Assembly (NCBI GenBank): GCA_038131695.1
Contig: JAYPQA010000010.1
Coordinates: forward strand, 1 to 64,000
Source of the DNA: JADHLK01 sp038131695
Lineage (GTDB): Bacteria; Pseudomonadota; Alphaproteobacteria; Puniceispirillales; Puniceispirillaceae
Reading direction: 5' to 3'
Length of the DNA stretch: 64,000 bases
This document shows, one piece after another, positions 27,510 through 37,157 of the stretch. Position 1 is the first letter of the stretch. The number at the start of each line of letters is the position of its first letter. The notes beneath the pieces are model-generated. The model was not told where the DNA came from and did no database searches. It saw nothing but the letters and a program-made list of their open reading frames with translations. A program made the position numbers and the translations under genes.

Positions 27510-29933
27510 TCAATATAGGGCGGGCCTATCAAGCTCTGCCGGTCTGCTGATGCCGGAGGGCAGGTCAATCATCTGCTCTACCCCGGGCAGCTGGCCGGGC
27601 TTGAACACCTCCAGAACGGCCGCCGGATCAGAGGCGGCGACACGCTGGCCGGTCTCGGCATGAACCGGAATAACGCTGACCCCGCCGGGCCGCCGGAACG
27701 GGATCACCGGCGCCTCTTGCAGCGCGCCACGCATAAACTGATCAAATATCGGCACCGCTGCTGAGGAGCCGGTCTCACGCTTGCCCAGCGCGCGCGGTGT
27801 GTCATAGCCAACATAGACACCGGCCACCAGATCAGGCGAAAAGCCAATAAACCAGGCATTGGTATTGTCATTGGTCGTGCCGGTCTTGCCAGCCAGAACC
27901 AGACCGCTGTCAGACATCAGCCGCCCGGTGCCACGCTGAACCACCCCTTCGAGCATGGAAACCATCTGATAGGCAGAGGCCGGATGCGTCAGCTGCGCGC
28001 GCGTATCCGGCAGGCGCGGCGGCGGCGTGCCGGGCCAGCCCTCTACAAGCACACAGCCAGCGCAATCACGCTGATCATGACGCATCACCGTGCGGCCATA
28101 GCGATCCTGCACCCGATCGATCAGGGAGGGGGTAATCTGGCGCCCGCCATTAACTAGCTGGCCATAGGCCGCGGTCAGCCGCAGCAAGCTGGTCTCTCCG
28201 GCCCCCAGCGACATGGACAGAAAGGCTGGCAAATCCTCATTAATCCCGAAACGGCGGGCATATTCCTGAATCCGCCCCATGCCAAGGGCCAGCGCCAGGC
28301 GGGCGGTCATCAAATTGCGCGATTTTTCAATCCCCACCCGCATGATGGAGGGGCCATAGAATTGGCGTGTGTAATTGGCCGGTTTCCATTTTGGCTTGCC
28401 TGCCCCCTGATCAACGGCCAGCGGCGCATCCAGAATACGGGTTGTCGGGTTATAGCCCTCATCCAGCGCGGCCAGATAGACAAAGGGCTTGAAGGCAGAC
28501 CCCGGCTGGCGTTGCGCCTGCGTGGCCCGGTTGAATTCGGAATCTCCCCAGGAATAGCCGCCCACCATTGCCAGCAGGCGCCCGCTATGCGGGTCCATCG
28601 CCACAATCGCCCCTTCCACAGCCGGACGCTGGCCAAGGGCCCAGATATCCGGCTCTGGCTGATAGCCGTCTGCCAGCAGGTCCGGGGCATCTGCCGGGCG
28701 CTGGACCACCACCACATCGCCGGCCGTGAGCGCCTGTTTCAGCGAGGTGATTTTCGGCGGACGCACCCCGTCCGGGCGGCGCGGCGGATAGGCCCATCTG
28801 GCCAGATCAAACGGCAGCCGGCCCGGCCGCCCATCCACATAAATCACCGCCTCGCGGTCAGATACCTGCAAGACCAGCGCAGCCAGCCGGCCAGGCGGCA
28901 GGCGATCGGTCCATTGCCGGAGCTGATCATCAATATCATCACGCAGGCTGAGCCGCCCCAGCGGCCCGCGCCAGCCTTGCCGCCGGTCCAGCGCTTCCAG
29001 CCCCTCGCGCAGGGCCTGTTCGGCCAGCCCCTGCAAGCGCGGATCAAGCGAGGTCCGCACCGACAGCCCGCCGCTATAAAGCTGATCTGCCCCGAACAGG
29101 CTGATCAGCTGGCGGCGCACCTCCTCGGCGAAATAGGGGGCCTCTGCGCGGTCTGAACCGGTCTGGCGGGCCACGCCCAGCGGGCGGGCCTGGGCGATGC
29201 GCATCTCATCAAAGGTGATATAGCCATTCTTGTGCATTTGCGAGAGCACCCAGTTGCGCCGCCCCAGCGCGGCATTGGTGCGCCGTTGCGGATGATAGTT
29301 GGACGGGGCTTTTGGCAGGGCCGCCAGATAGGCCATCTCATGCAAATCGAGCTGGTCCAGCGCCTTGTCAAAATAATTCAAGGCGGCCGCCGCCACCCCA
29401 TAGGAATTCATCCCCAGATAAATATCATTCAAATAGAGGGCCAATATCTGGTCCTTGCTGAGCGCGCGCTCCATCCGGATAGAGAGGATTGCTTCTTTTA
29501 TCTTGCGCTCTATTGAGACCTCATTGGTCAGCAGAAAATTCTTTGCCACCTGCTGGGTGATGGTAGAGGCACCGACCGGCCGCCTGCCGGAGCGCAGATA
29601 GCGGATATTGGTGACCACCGCGCGCGTCAGGGCCCGCGGGTCAACCCCGAAATGGCGGTAAAAAGCCTTGTCCTCAGCTGACAGGAACGCCCCGATCAGG
29701 CGCGGCGGCATGGCGGCGACCGGCACAAAAAGCCGTTGCTGTATGGCATATTCTGCCAGCAGGGCCCCATCGCCTGCATGAATGCGGGTGGCAATATCCG
29801 GCTCATATTGTGCCAGCTGGTGATAATCGGGCAGATCGCTGCCATAGGTCCAGAAGACCCACAACACCATGCCGACCGCCCCCAGCAGCCCCAGAAATGC
29901 CAACCCGGCCAATCCAATAATCCATTTTACCAT
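27510..29933 (-). CDS. mrcA: Class A penicillin-binding protein 1A
   Basis: The 807-aa bifunctional enzyme polymerises and cross-links peptidoglycan. After one membrane anchor (residues 4-28) comes the GT51 glycosyltransferase domain with catalytic Glu87 in SAEDKAFYRHFGVD and GASTITQQVAKN at 121-132. The transpeptidase domain has the Ser-x-x-Lys box GSAFKPFVYL, an SRN box (KSRNLM) and KTGTTNDNTNAWFIGF. A further OB-like domain lies between them as in the PBP1A/ponA family. I use ATG 29933 (MVKWIIGLAG) because the 50 codons upstream overlap the non-coding gap and the amidase end and look unlike protein. It follows the amidase gene with 46 bases between, the same cell-wall row. Confidence 0.95.
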   Translation of the reverse strand: MVKWIIGLAGLAFLGLLGAVGMVLWVFWTYGSDLPDYHQLAQYEPDIATRIHAGDGALLAEYAIQQRLFVPVAAMPPRLIGAFLSAEDKAFYRHFGVDPRALTRAVVTNIRYLRSGRRPVGASTITQQVAKNFLLTNEVSIERKIKEAILSIRMERALSKDQILALYLNDIYLGMNSYGVAAAALNYFDKALDQLDLHEMAYLAALPKAPSNYHPQRRTNAALGRRNWVLSQMHKNGYITFDEMRIAQARPLGVARQTGSDRAEAPYFAEEVRRQLISLFGADQLYSGGLSVRTSLDPRLQGLAEQALREGLEALDRRQGWRGPLGRLSLRDDIDDQLRQWTDRLPPGRLAALVLQVSDREAVIYVDGRPGRLPFDLARWAYPPRRPDGVRPPKITSLKQALTAGDVVVVQRPADAPDLLADGYQPEPDIWALGQRPAVEGAIVAMDPHSGRLLAMVGGYSWGDSEFNRATQAQRQPGSAFKPFVYLAALDEGYNPTTRILDAPLAVDQGAGKPKWKPANYTRQFYGPSIMRVGIEKSRNLMTARLALALGMGRIQEYARRFGINEDLPAFLSMSLGAGETSLLRLTAAYGQLVNGGRQITPSLIDRVQDRYGRTVMRHDQRDCAGCVLVEGWPGTPPPRLPDTRAQLTHPASAYQMVSMLEGVVQRGTGRLMSDSGLVLAGKTGTTNDNTNAWFIGFSPDLVAGVYVGYDTPRALGKRETGSSAAVPIFDQFMRGALQEAPVIPFRRPGGVSVIPVHAETGQRVAASDPAAVLEVFKPGQLPGVEQMIDLPSGISRPAELDRPALY

Positions 29934-29979
29934 GCCAAAAACCCTAGCTGCCAAATGGGGCGTGTTTGTGGCAGCTTCC

Positions 29980-31350
29980 TCAGCGCCCGGAATTTTCCAG
30001 ATAGGCCAATATCGCCCTGGCCAGCTGGCGGGCCACCCGATCCAGATAGGCCGATTGCCGCAAATTCGCCTCATCCTCAGCATTGGTCAAAAAGCCCATC
30101 TCCACCAGAACTGAGGGAATATCCGGCGATTTCAGCACGGCAAACCCGGCAAACCGGTGGCCGCGCCTGGCCCCGCCGCGAAATTCCTGCACCTCTGCCA
30201 GAATAGCCTTGGCCAGCTGGGTTGATTCATTCATTGATTCGCGCTGATACATCCCCAAAAGGGCAGAGGCAGCCAGCGGGTCCTCAGCAGACAAATCCGG
30301 CCCGCCAATCAAATCGGCCTGATTTTCCTGCCGCGCCAGATAGGCCGCTTCCTTGTCCGAGGCGGTATCCGACAGTGAAAAGACCGAAATTCCGTGGGCA
30401 TCGCGCGACTGGGCCGCATCAGCGTGCAAGGAAATAAACAGATCCGCCTGCTTGTCGCGGGCCAGATTGATGCGCTGGCGCAAATGGATAAACCGGTCAT
30501 CGGATCGGGTCAGATAGGGGATAACCCGCCCGCTGGCCTCAAGGTGGCTGGCCAGCGCCCGCGCCGCGGTCAAGGTCACCTGCTTTTCCTGTGTGCCGCG
30601 CCTGCCAAGGGCGCCCGGATCCTTGCCGCCATGACCGGCATCAATCGCCACCACCCAGCGCGCCGGACGCCGCGCCGGAGCCCCGATATCAGCCAGCCGG
30701 GTCCTGTCCGGGCGGCTTTGCGGGGCCGCCACCGTAACAGCAGCCGGAGAGGGCAAGCTCTCGCCAGCTGCCGTGCCGTCCGGTTCCGCCAGATAGGGGT
30801 TTTTCTGCAAGGCGGCGCGGGCCACCCGAAAGGCCGTCTCGCCGCGATCCTGCAAGTCAATCACCAGCCGGTGCCGCTTTACCCCGTCCGAATTGCGCGG
30901 CGGCAGGGTAAAAACACGCAGCGGGGCGGCCGGGCTATCCAGCTCTATCACCAGCCGGCCAATGCCCGGCTCAGGATGGCCAAAGCGGTAACGGCGGGCG
31001 GGCGGGCTGTCCAGATCACCGGCAGGCAGCAACCCATCTGCCTGCCAATCTGTATCCGGCGCATCGATCACCAGCCGCCAGGGCTTGTCCAGCAGCAACA
31101 GCCGGGCCTTGACCGGGCGCACCATCTCAACCACCACCCGCAAGCCGGGTTTTTGCTGAAGCTCAATCTGGCCCAGCCGCAGCCCAGCTATTTCATTATT
31201 GGCCCTTTCATTATTGGCCAGCAGCGGCTGGCACAGCCCGGCCAGCAGCCAGAACAGGGCTGCCAGAAAACCGCCCAGCAGGGCCGGTTTTGCCAGACCC
31301 CTGCTGCCGCCTGTTATTGCTGTCCGGTCAAAGCCCATATCCCGCACCAT
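29980..31350 (-). CDS. amiC: N-acetylmuramoyl-L-alanine amidase (AmiC-like) with AMIN domain
   Basis: This periplasmic zinc amidase cleaves septal peptidoglycan between muramic acid and the stem peptide so that daughter cells part. A signal segment (LAKPALLGGFLAALFWLLAG) is followed by an AMIN septum-targeting domain (about residues 55-175) and the Amidase_3 catalytic domain. The latter has zinc ligands in AIDAGHGGKDPGALGRRG and SLHADA and the closing catalytic Glu in VLVEMGFLTN. I prefer ATG 31350 (MVRDMGFDRT), with GAGGAG ten bases upstream, over the longer frame from 31464. It is transcribed with the PBP gene that follows and divergent from rne. Confidence 0.93.
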   Translation of the reverse strand: MVRDMGFDRTAITGGSRGLAKPALLGGFLAALFWLLAGLCQPLLANNERANNEIAGLRLGQIELQQKPGLRVVVEMVRPVKARLLLLDKPWRLVIDAPDTDWQADGLLPAGDLDSPPARRYRFGHPEPGIGRLVIELDSPAAPLRVFTLPPRNSDGVKRHRLVIDLQDRGETAFRVARAALQKNPYLAEPDGTAAGESLPSPAAVTVAAPQSRPDRTRLADIGAPARRPARWVVAIDAGHGGKDPGALGRRGTQEKQVTLTAARALASHLEASGRVIPYLTRSDDRFIHLRQRINLARDKQADLFISLHADAAQSRDAHGISVFSLSDTASDKEAAYLARQENQADLIGGPDLSAEDPLAASALLGMYQRESMNESTQLAKAILAEVQEFRGGARRGHRFAGFAVLKSPDIPSVLVEMGFLTNAEDEANLRQSAYLDRVARQLARAILAYLENSGR

Positions 31351-31763
31351 CCCTACTCGTCTCCTCAATCTAGCTGAAAAAAGCCCGGCTTGCCAAGCGG
31401 CTGGACAGCAGGGGGCGACGAATTGTTTTGCGCTGCCGCACAGATTGGTGTAGATAAAGGCCACGGATTGGCGCTGCCATCAAAAAGCCCAAATCGGCTG
31501 CCAGAAAAGTGTGCCGAACAGGCGCACCAAACAGGTGCAATGGCCAGCCGGTCTGACCACTTATTTATCCAAAGGATGTAACGCCTTAATGTCCCAGGCT
31601 CTTTTCATCGACCGATATTGTGAAACAGCTGCCAGAGCGCAGCCGGTCATGCCTGTTCCGGACGGCGCATCCGCAAGCCTTTGGCTGGGCAACAAACCGG
31701 CCATAACCTTTTCGTCATCCCAGCCAGGCGCAACCCGGCGGATGACCACAGAAAGATACCCTA
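31351..31763. other. Divergent intergenic region amiC / rne leader
   Basis: These 413 bases hold the promoters of amiC and rne and probably a long 5' leader of rne. RNase E mRNAs often carry long leaders through which the enzyme controls its own level. Short frames here (e.g. from 31590) lack ribosome sites and look like chance. I could not pick out a clear hairpin or promoter by eye. Confidence 0.5.
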
Positions 31764-34193
31764 ATGACCAAGAAATTGCTGATCGATGCACATCAGCCCG
31801 AAGAAACCCGGGTGGTGATGCTCAATGGAAACAAGATCGAAGAATTCGACTATGAAAGCACCAGCCGCCGCCAATTAAAGGGAAATGTTTATCTGGCGCG
31901 GGTGACCCGCGTGGAACCGTCCCTGCAGGCGGCCTTTGTGGAATATGGCGGCAATCGCCAGGGCTTCCTTGCTTTCAGTGAAATCCACCCTGACTATTAC
32001 CGTATCCCGGTAGAGGATCGCGAGGCGCTGGAAGCCGAGCAGGAAGCCCAGCAATCCGACGAGGAGGATGCGGAGTCCGGCGAGGGCGACGGGGTCGATA
32101 CGCTGGGCGGTGAGGATGAGGCGCCGGCGCGCCGGCAAAACCAGCAGGCGCTGCGCCGCTACAAAATCCAGGAAGTGATTACCCGCAAGCAGATCATGCT
32201 GGTGCAGGTGGTCAAAGAGGAGCGCGGCAACAAGGGTGCGGCCCTGACCACCTATCTGTCTCTGGCCGGGCGCTATTGCGTGCTGATGCCGAACAGCAAT
32301 CGCGGCGGCGGCGTATCGCGCAAGATCACCCATGCCGCAGATCGCAAGCGGCTGAAATCCATCGTCTCTGATCTGGATATTCCCAAGGGCATGGCGGTTA
32401 TTGTGCGGACGGCCGGGGCCAAGCGCACCAAACCGGAAATCAAGCGCGATTTTGCCTATCTGACCAAATTATGGGATGAAATTCGGGGCCGGACGCTGGA
32501 ATCAGAAGCCCCCTGCCTCATCCATGAGGAAGGATCGCTGGTCAAGCGGGCTATCCGCGATATCTATACCAATGATATTGAAGAAGTGCTGATTGAGGGC
32601 GAGGAAAGCTATAAAATCGCCAAGGCACAGATGAAAATGCTGATCCCCAGCCATGCGAAGCGGGTGGTCAAATATGAGGGCAGCGGCCATCTGTTCCAGT
32701 CCCAGCAGGTCGAACCCCAGCTTGACAATATCTATCATAATGAAGTGGTGCTGAAATCCGGCGGCTATCTGGTGATTAACCAGACCGAGGCGCTGGTCGC
32801 GATTGATGTGAATTCCGGCAAGGCCACGCGCGAGCGCAATATTGAGGAAACCGCGCTGAAAACCAATCTGGAAGCTGCTGATGAGGTGGGCCGCCAGCTG
32901 CGGCTGCGGGACCTGTCCGGGCTGATTGTGATTGACTTCATTGATATGGAGGAAAACCGCAACCAGCAAACTGTGGAGCGGCGGCTGAAAGACGCGCTGC
33001 GCCATGACCGGGCGCGTATTCAGGTCGGCTCTATCAGCCATTTTGGCCTGTTGGAAATGTCGCGCCAGCGCTTGCGCCCCTCGCTGGTTGAATCGGTCAG
33101 CCAGCCCTGCCCGCATTGTGCCGGCACGGGCCGGGTGCGCTCGGTCAATGCCTCGGCCCTGCAAATGTTGCGGGTTATCGAAGATGAGGCCGCGCGCGGC
33201 AATGGCCGCGATATCAACCTGTCCTGCCATGGCGAGGTTGCGCTCTATATCCTGAATGAAAAGCGGGCCAGCATCGCCTGGCTGGAAGAGCAATATGGCT
33301 GCACCATCACGATCAGCGCGGATAATGAGCTGACGCCGCCGGATTACCGGTTGAATGGCGAGGGCCGCAAATCCGAGGATGGTTCGCGCCAGAACCGGCG
33401 CAGCAGGCGGGCGGAAAAATCTGCCGGCCCGGCCCAGCCACAGGCTGAGGAAAGCGCTGGCGAGGCCCGCGATGAGGAGGAAGAGGATCAGCCGAAAAAG
33501 CGGCGGCGCGGACGGCGCGGCGGACGGCGGCGCAAGAAGCGCACTGGCGAAGAGCAGGCAGCAGGCGAGCAGGAGAGCCAGGCCAGCCAGGCGGACGCTG
33601 ACGCCTCTGGCCCGGATAGCAAAACAGATAGCCAAACAGATAATCAGGCAGATAATCAGGCAAATGGCAGCGCGGCAGCCCCTGAACAGGCGGGCGCGGC
33701 GCAGGATGGTGACAAGCCGGATCGCAAACGCCACCGGCGCGGCGGGCGCGGACGCGGGGCCGCCAAATCTGATCAGCCAGCTGAAGCCGCCCCTGAAGCA
33801 GCCGCGGTGCCAGCTGATGTGACAGCAGAAGCCTCAGCTGATGATCAGGCCAGCGCGCCGGGTGCCGTAACAGAGGCTGAGAGCGCAGCAGAGACGCAGC
33901 CGAAAAAAGCCGCCAGCACAGCCAAGGCGAAAAAGGCCGCCAAGAAAGGCGCGGCCAAGGCCAAAAAGAAAGATGAGGACAGCAAGCCTGCTGCAACCAA
34001 GGCCAAGAAAAAGGCACGCAAGGCGGCGAAAAAATCAGCTGCAGACAGCCCCGCAGCAGAGGCGGACACACAGGCCAGCCCGGCGGGCAGTGAGGCACGG
34101 GCCCCGCGGGCCTCAGCCGAATTGGCGGTGGTCAATCTGGATGAGGCGGGCAGTGCCCCGGCTGGCAAGAAAAAGGGCTGGTGGTCGCGCTAG
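31764..34193 (+). CDS. rne: Ribonuclease E
   Basis: RNase E starts mRNA decay and processes rRNA and tRNA at the inner membrane as scaffold of the degradosome. The 809-aa protein has an S1 domain near the N-terminus (VYLARVTRVEPSLQAAFVEY), the 5' sensor and RNase H-like folds, the DNase I-like catalytic region with the magnesium-binding aspartates (VAIDVNSGK and IVIDFIDME), and the zinc-link CPHCAGTG that makes the tetramer. An acidic insert (EAQQSDEEDAESGEGDG) interrupts the S1 domain, as is common in alphaproteobacteria. From about residue 530 the tail is disordered: Arg-rich blocks (KKRRRGRRGGRRRKKR), acidic repeats and a Lys/Ala-rich histone-H1-like end. The tail binds RNA and degradosome partners in relatives. 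The weak AGAAAGAT ribosome site precedes ATG 31764. Confidence 0.96.
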   Translation: MTKKLLIDAHQPEETRVVMLNGNKIEEFDYESTSRRQLKGNVYLARVTRVEPSLQAAFVEYGGNRQGFLAFSEIHPDYYRIPVEDREALEAEQEAQQSDEEDAESGEGDGVDTLGGEDEAPARRQNQQALRRYKIQEVITRKQIMLVQVVKEERGNKGAALTTYLSLAGRYCVLMPNSNRGGGVSRKITHAADRKRLKSIVSDLDIPKGMAVIVRTAGAKRTKPEIKRDFAYLTKLWDEIRGRTLESEAPCLIHEEGSLVKRAIRDIYTNDIEEVLIEGEESYKIAKAQMKMLIPSHAKRVVKYEGSGHLFQSQQVEPQLDNIYHNEVVLKSGGYLVINQTEALVAIDVNSGKATRERNIEETALKTNLEAADEVGRQLRLRDLSGLIVIDFIDMEENRNQQTVERRLKDALRHDRARIQVGSISHFGLLEMSRQRLRPSLVESVSQPCPHCAGTGRVRSVNASALQMLRVIEDEAARGNGRDINLSCHGEVALYILNEKRASIAWLEEQYGCTITISADNELTPPDYRLNGEGRKSEDGSRQNRRSRRAEKSAGPAQPQAEESAGEARDEEEEDQPKKRRRGRRGGRRRKKRTGEEQAAGEQESQASQADADASGPDSKTDSQTDNQADNQANGSAAAPEQAGAAQDGDKPDRKRHRRGGRGRGAAKSDQPAEAAPEAAAVPADVTAEASADDQASAPGAVTEAESAAETQPKKAASTAKAKKAAKKGAAKAKKKDEDSKPAATKAKKKARKAAKKSAADSPAAEADTQASPAGSEARAPRASAELAVVNLDEAGSAPAGKKKGWWSR

Positions 34194-34254
34194 CCCACCC
34201 CTGCCAGACCGGCTATCACAGCCTGTGGGACTTGCCCGCGGGCACCGGGGCTGA

Positions 34255-35463
34255 TCAGGCCGCGTCCGAGCGGAGCTCTGCTACAAATTGGGAAATCCGG
34301 CGCACCGCCTCATGCATGGCCGGGGTTGCCCCGGCAAAGGATAGCCGCAAATAGCGCAAGCCATCCACCGGATCAAAATCTGCCCCCGGCGTTGTGGCCA
34401 CGCCTGTCTTGTTCAGCAAATCGCGGGCAAATTCGATTGAATTTTCGGAGAGCTGGCTGATATCGGCATAGATATAAAAGGCCCCGTCACAGGGCGCGGC
34501 CTTGCCCAAAAATATCTCTGGCAGGCCGGACAGCAAAATCTCGCGATTTTCACGATACCGGCGCACATGGCCATCCAGCTCATCCTGACAGTCAAACGCC
34601 TTGACCGCCGCAATTTGATTCGGGGTCGGGGCAGAGATATAGAGATTCTGCGCCAGCCTCTCGGTCGCCGTGATCAGCTGATCAGGCAGAATCATCCAGC
34701 CTATCCGCCAGCCGGTCATGGAAAAATATTTCGACAGGCTGGAAATGACAATCGCATTATCGGTGTAGTTCAGCACCGTCTCACAGCGCCCGGTATAGGA
34801 CAGGCCGTGATAAATCTCGTCTGAAATCAGCCGCACCCCATGTCTGTCACACCAGCTGCAAATATGGGCCAGCACCTCTTCGGACATCACAACCCCGGTC
34901 GGATTGTGCGGGCTGGCAATAATCAGCCCGTCCGGAATATCGCCGCTGGCTTCCAGGGCTTCCAGATCCGGCAACCAATTCTGCTCTGGCCCGGCGGCGA
35001 CCGGAACCGGCTCCAGCCCCATCCCGATCATCAAATTGCGATAGGCCGGATAGCCCGGGGCCGGGATCGCTATCTTGTCCCCTGCATCAAAGGCGGCCAT
35101 GAAGGCCAGCGCGAAACCAGTGGAAGACCCCACCGTCACCGCAACCTGGCCCGCATCCAGCCGCTGGCCATACCAATCTGCATAATGATCCGCAATGCGC
35201 TGGCGCAAGGCCGGTATGCCCATCGCCACCGCATAGCCATGCGTGCGCTGCTCCTGCATTGAGTCGGTCAGCGCGGCAATCACCGGGGCGGGTGCCGAAG
35301 AGGAGGGCTGGCCCACCTCCAGATGCACAATATCCTCTCCTGCTGCGTCCAGCTCAGCTGCCAGGCGCATCACATCCATCGCCATGAAAGGCGGCAGCGC
35401 GCTGCGGCGGGATAATTTCAGGCCCGGCTGGCGGGCGGTATTTTCTCGATGCGTTCTGGTCAT
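34255..35463 (-). CDS. PLP-dependent aminotransferase class I/II
   Basis: A fold type I aminotransferase of about 402 residues. Landmarks are VGQPSSSAPAPVI near the N-terminus, the substrate loop GYPAYRN, SPHNPTGV, the cofactor Asp in SDEIYHGLSYTG, the Schiff-base lysine in SSLSKYFSMTGWRIGW and the final arginine in LRLSFAGA. The subgroup is aspartate/valine-pyruvate-like; the exact substrate cannot be told. I choose ATG 35463 (MTRTHRENTA) because the longer frame from 35568 would start in AT-rich sequence with no protein-like character. It converges on rne with 61 bases between, and is divergent from the M48 gene. Confidence 0.88.
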   Translation of the reverse strand: MTRTHRENTARQPGLKLSRRSALPPFMAMDVMRLAAELDAAGEDIVHLEVGQPSSSAPAPVIAALTDSMQEQRTHGYAVAMGIPALRQRIADHYADWYGQRLDAGQVAVTVGSSTGFALAFMAAFDAGDKIAIPAPGYPAYRNLMIGMGLEPVPVAAGPEQNWLPDLEALEASGDIPDGLIIASPHNPTGVVMSEEVLAHICSWCDRHGVRLISDEIYHGLSYTGRCETVLNYTDNAIVISSLSKYFSMTGWRIGWMILPDQLITATERLAQNLYISAPTPNQIAAVKAFDCQDELDGHVRRYRENREILLSGLPEIFLGKAAPCDGAFYIYADISQLSENSIEFARDLLNKTGVATTPGADFDPVDGLRYLRLSFAGATPAMHEAVRRISQFVAELRSDAA

Positions 35464-35668
35464 TGTTTTTACCGCGACTTCTGTGGCAATTTGCTTTACA
35501 TGGATGGACAGGGAACAGGATAGCCCGACACCCCCGTCCAGCCAGGCAGGAAAAGAGGACAACATCATTTCTTGAAATATAAGTCAAACTAAAATTTTTC
35601 AATTTTATTTCTTAAATTCATAATTTTTGCAATTTTATTGCGCTGAAACAGAAAAACTGGGAAATTTG

Positions 35669-37012
35669 ATGAATCAGCAGCACAAAAAAGCATATTTTCT
35701 GTCTTTTTGTCTGATTTTTTTGGTTTTTTTCGGGCTGAAAGCGGAACCGAGCCGGGCATCGCTCATCCGCGATCCTGAGTTGGAGGCCGGGCTGGACCAG
35801 CTGGCAGGCCCGCTGGCCAGAGAGGCCGGGCTGGCCCGGCTCTCTATCCGCCTGATTCTGGACCCGTCCTATAATGCCTTTGTCACGGATCCGCGCCATA
35901 TTTACCTGCATAGCGGCGTGATCCTGCGCGCCGAAACGGTCGCCGAATTGCAAGGGGTTCTGGCGCATGAAATCGGCCATCTGGCAGCAGGCCATATTCC
36001 GCGCCGCAGCGAGGCGGTGCGCGAGGCCAATCTGGCCACCATGCTGAGTGCGCTGACCGCGGCGGCAGCGGCGGCTGGCGGGGCCGGAGAGGCGGCTATC
36101 GGGGTGATGCTGGGCGGCAGTGATCAGGCCAAGCGGCGCTATCTGGCCCGTTCGCGCAATGATGAGGCGGTCGCCGATGAAATGGCCTTGGCGTTGCTGG
36201 ACAGCCAGCAGATCAGTGCCAGCGGCCTGACCCGGCTGATGCGGCGCATGGCGGCCGAACGGGCTCTGCCGGAATCCAGCAAGACCGCCTATTATCGCAG
36301 CCATCCCGGCGCGGCGTCCCGCTTGCGCCATTTTGAGGATCATCTGGCCAACTCGCCCTGGGCGGCACGGCCGAGCCCGGCCGATAGCCGCGCGCTTTTC
36401 CAGCGGCTCAAGGCCAAGCTGCGCGCCTGGACCGAGCCGCCAGATTTGGTTTTGCAAAGGCTGGCCGGAGAGACAAGCCTGCTGTCCTTGTATCAACAGG
36501 CTATCGCCCATTTCCGGCGCGGCACGCTGGCTGAGGCGCGGCAGCTGGCAGACCAGCTGCGACAGACAGCCCCGCAGGACCCCTGGTTTGCCGAGCTGGC
36601 CGCTGATATTGCCCTTGCCGCAGGCGATTTGCCGCGCGCGGCCAGACAGTGCAAACAGGCGCTGGCCCTGTCCGGTGAGGCGGTGCTGGTGGCGCTGGGA
36701 TGCGGGCGGATATTGATCGCCCGGGGCGATCAGGCCAGCTTGCAGGACGCCGCCATCATGCTGAGCCGGGCTGCCGGAAAAGACCCGCGCCTGGCCTCCC
36801 TGCGCCGCCAGCAGGCGATTGCCTTTGGCCGGCGGGGCCGTCTGGCAGAGGCCGATCTGATGCTGGCTGAGGAAGCCTTGCTGCTGGGCGACCGGCAACA
36901 GGCGGCGCGCTTTGCCCGGCGGGTGCTGGACCGGCCTGATCTGGCAGCTGAATGGGCCAGCCGCGCAGCTGACATCCAATTTCTGGCGGAACAGGCTGGC
37001 CAACAGAAATGA
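35669..37012 (+). CDS. M48-family metalloprotease with TPR-like C-terminus (BepA-like)
   Basis: After a signal peptide (YFLSFCLIFLVFFGLKAEPS) the protein has the zinc motif HEIGHLAAGH at residues 100-109 and the third ligand region NDEAVADEMALAL. The C-terminal half is a helical array (LYQQAIAHFRRGTLAEARQL, DLPRAARQCKQALALSGEAV) with TPR character. This combination is that of BepA (YfgC), a periplasmic protease and chaperone that assists or degrades beta-barrel proteins and LptD. I choose ATG 35669, with GGGAA upstream, over the earlier frame start at 35627. The DsbA-like gene follows about 145 bases later on the same strand. An almost equally long open frame on the other strand is a shadow of GC-rich codon use. 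Confidence 0.9.
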   Translation: MNQQHKKAYFLSFCLIFLVFFGLKAEPSRASLIRDPELEAGLDQLAGPLAREAGLARLSIRLILDPSYNAFVTDPRHIYLHSGVILRAETVAELQGVLAHEIGHLAAGHIPRRSEAVREANLATMLSALTAAAAAAGGAGEAAIGVMLGGSDQAKRRYLARSRNDEAVADEMALALLDSQQISASGLTRLMRRMAAERALPESSKTAYYRSHPGAASRLRHFEDHLANSPWAARPSPADSRALFQRLKAKLRAWTEPPDLVLQRLAGETSLLSLYQQAIAHFRRGTLAEARQLADQLRQTAPQDPWFAELAADIALAAGDLPRAARQCKQALALSGEAVLVALGCGRILIARGDQASLQDAAIMLSRAAGKDPRLASLRRQQAIAFGRRGRLAEADLMLAEEALLLGDRQQAARFARRVLDRPDLAAEWASRAADIQFLAEQAGQQK

Positions 37013-37157
37013 GGGGCAGAAATGAGGGGCAGAAATGAGGGCTTGCCTGTTGCGGCGGCTCCGGCTAGGGTCGCCGGAAATTCTGAATTATGAAAATCTG
37101 CATCATTATGCGGGCCAGCTGAAAACGCCCCGCAGACAGGATAAAAGAGGGCCGAGA

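Noticed and set aside
32502..33734. A 410-codon minus-strand frame inside rne
   Set aside because: Opposite strand of a well-supported gene; Ala/Leu/Ile-rich without motifs.
35618..37003. A 461-codon open frame on the minus strand opposite the M48 protease gene
   Set aside because: It mirrors the protease gene almost end to end and its protein is Gln/Arg/Pro-rich with no domain; it is a by-product of GC-rich codons. The plus-strand frame has a signal peptide, HEIGH and TPR-like repeats.
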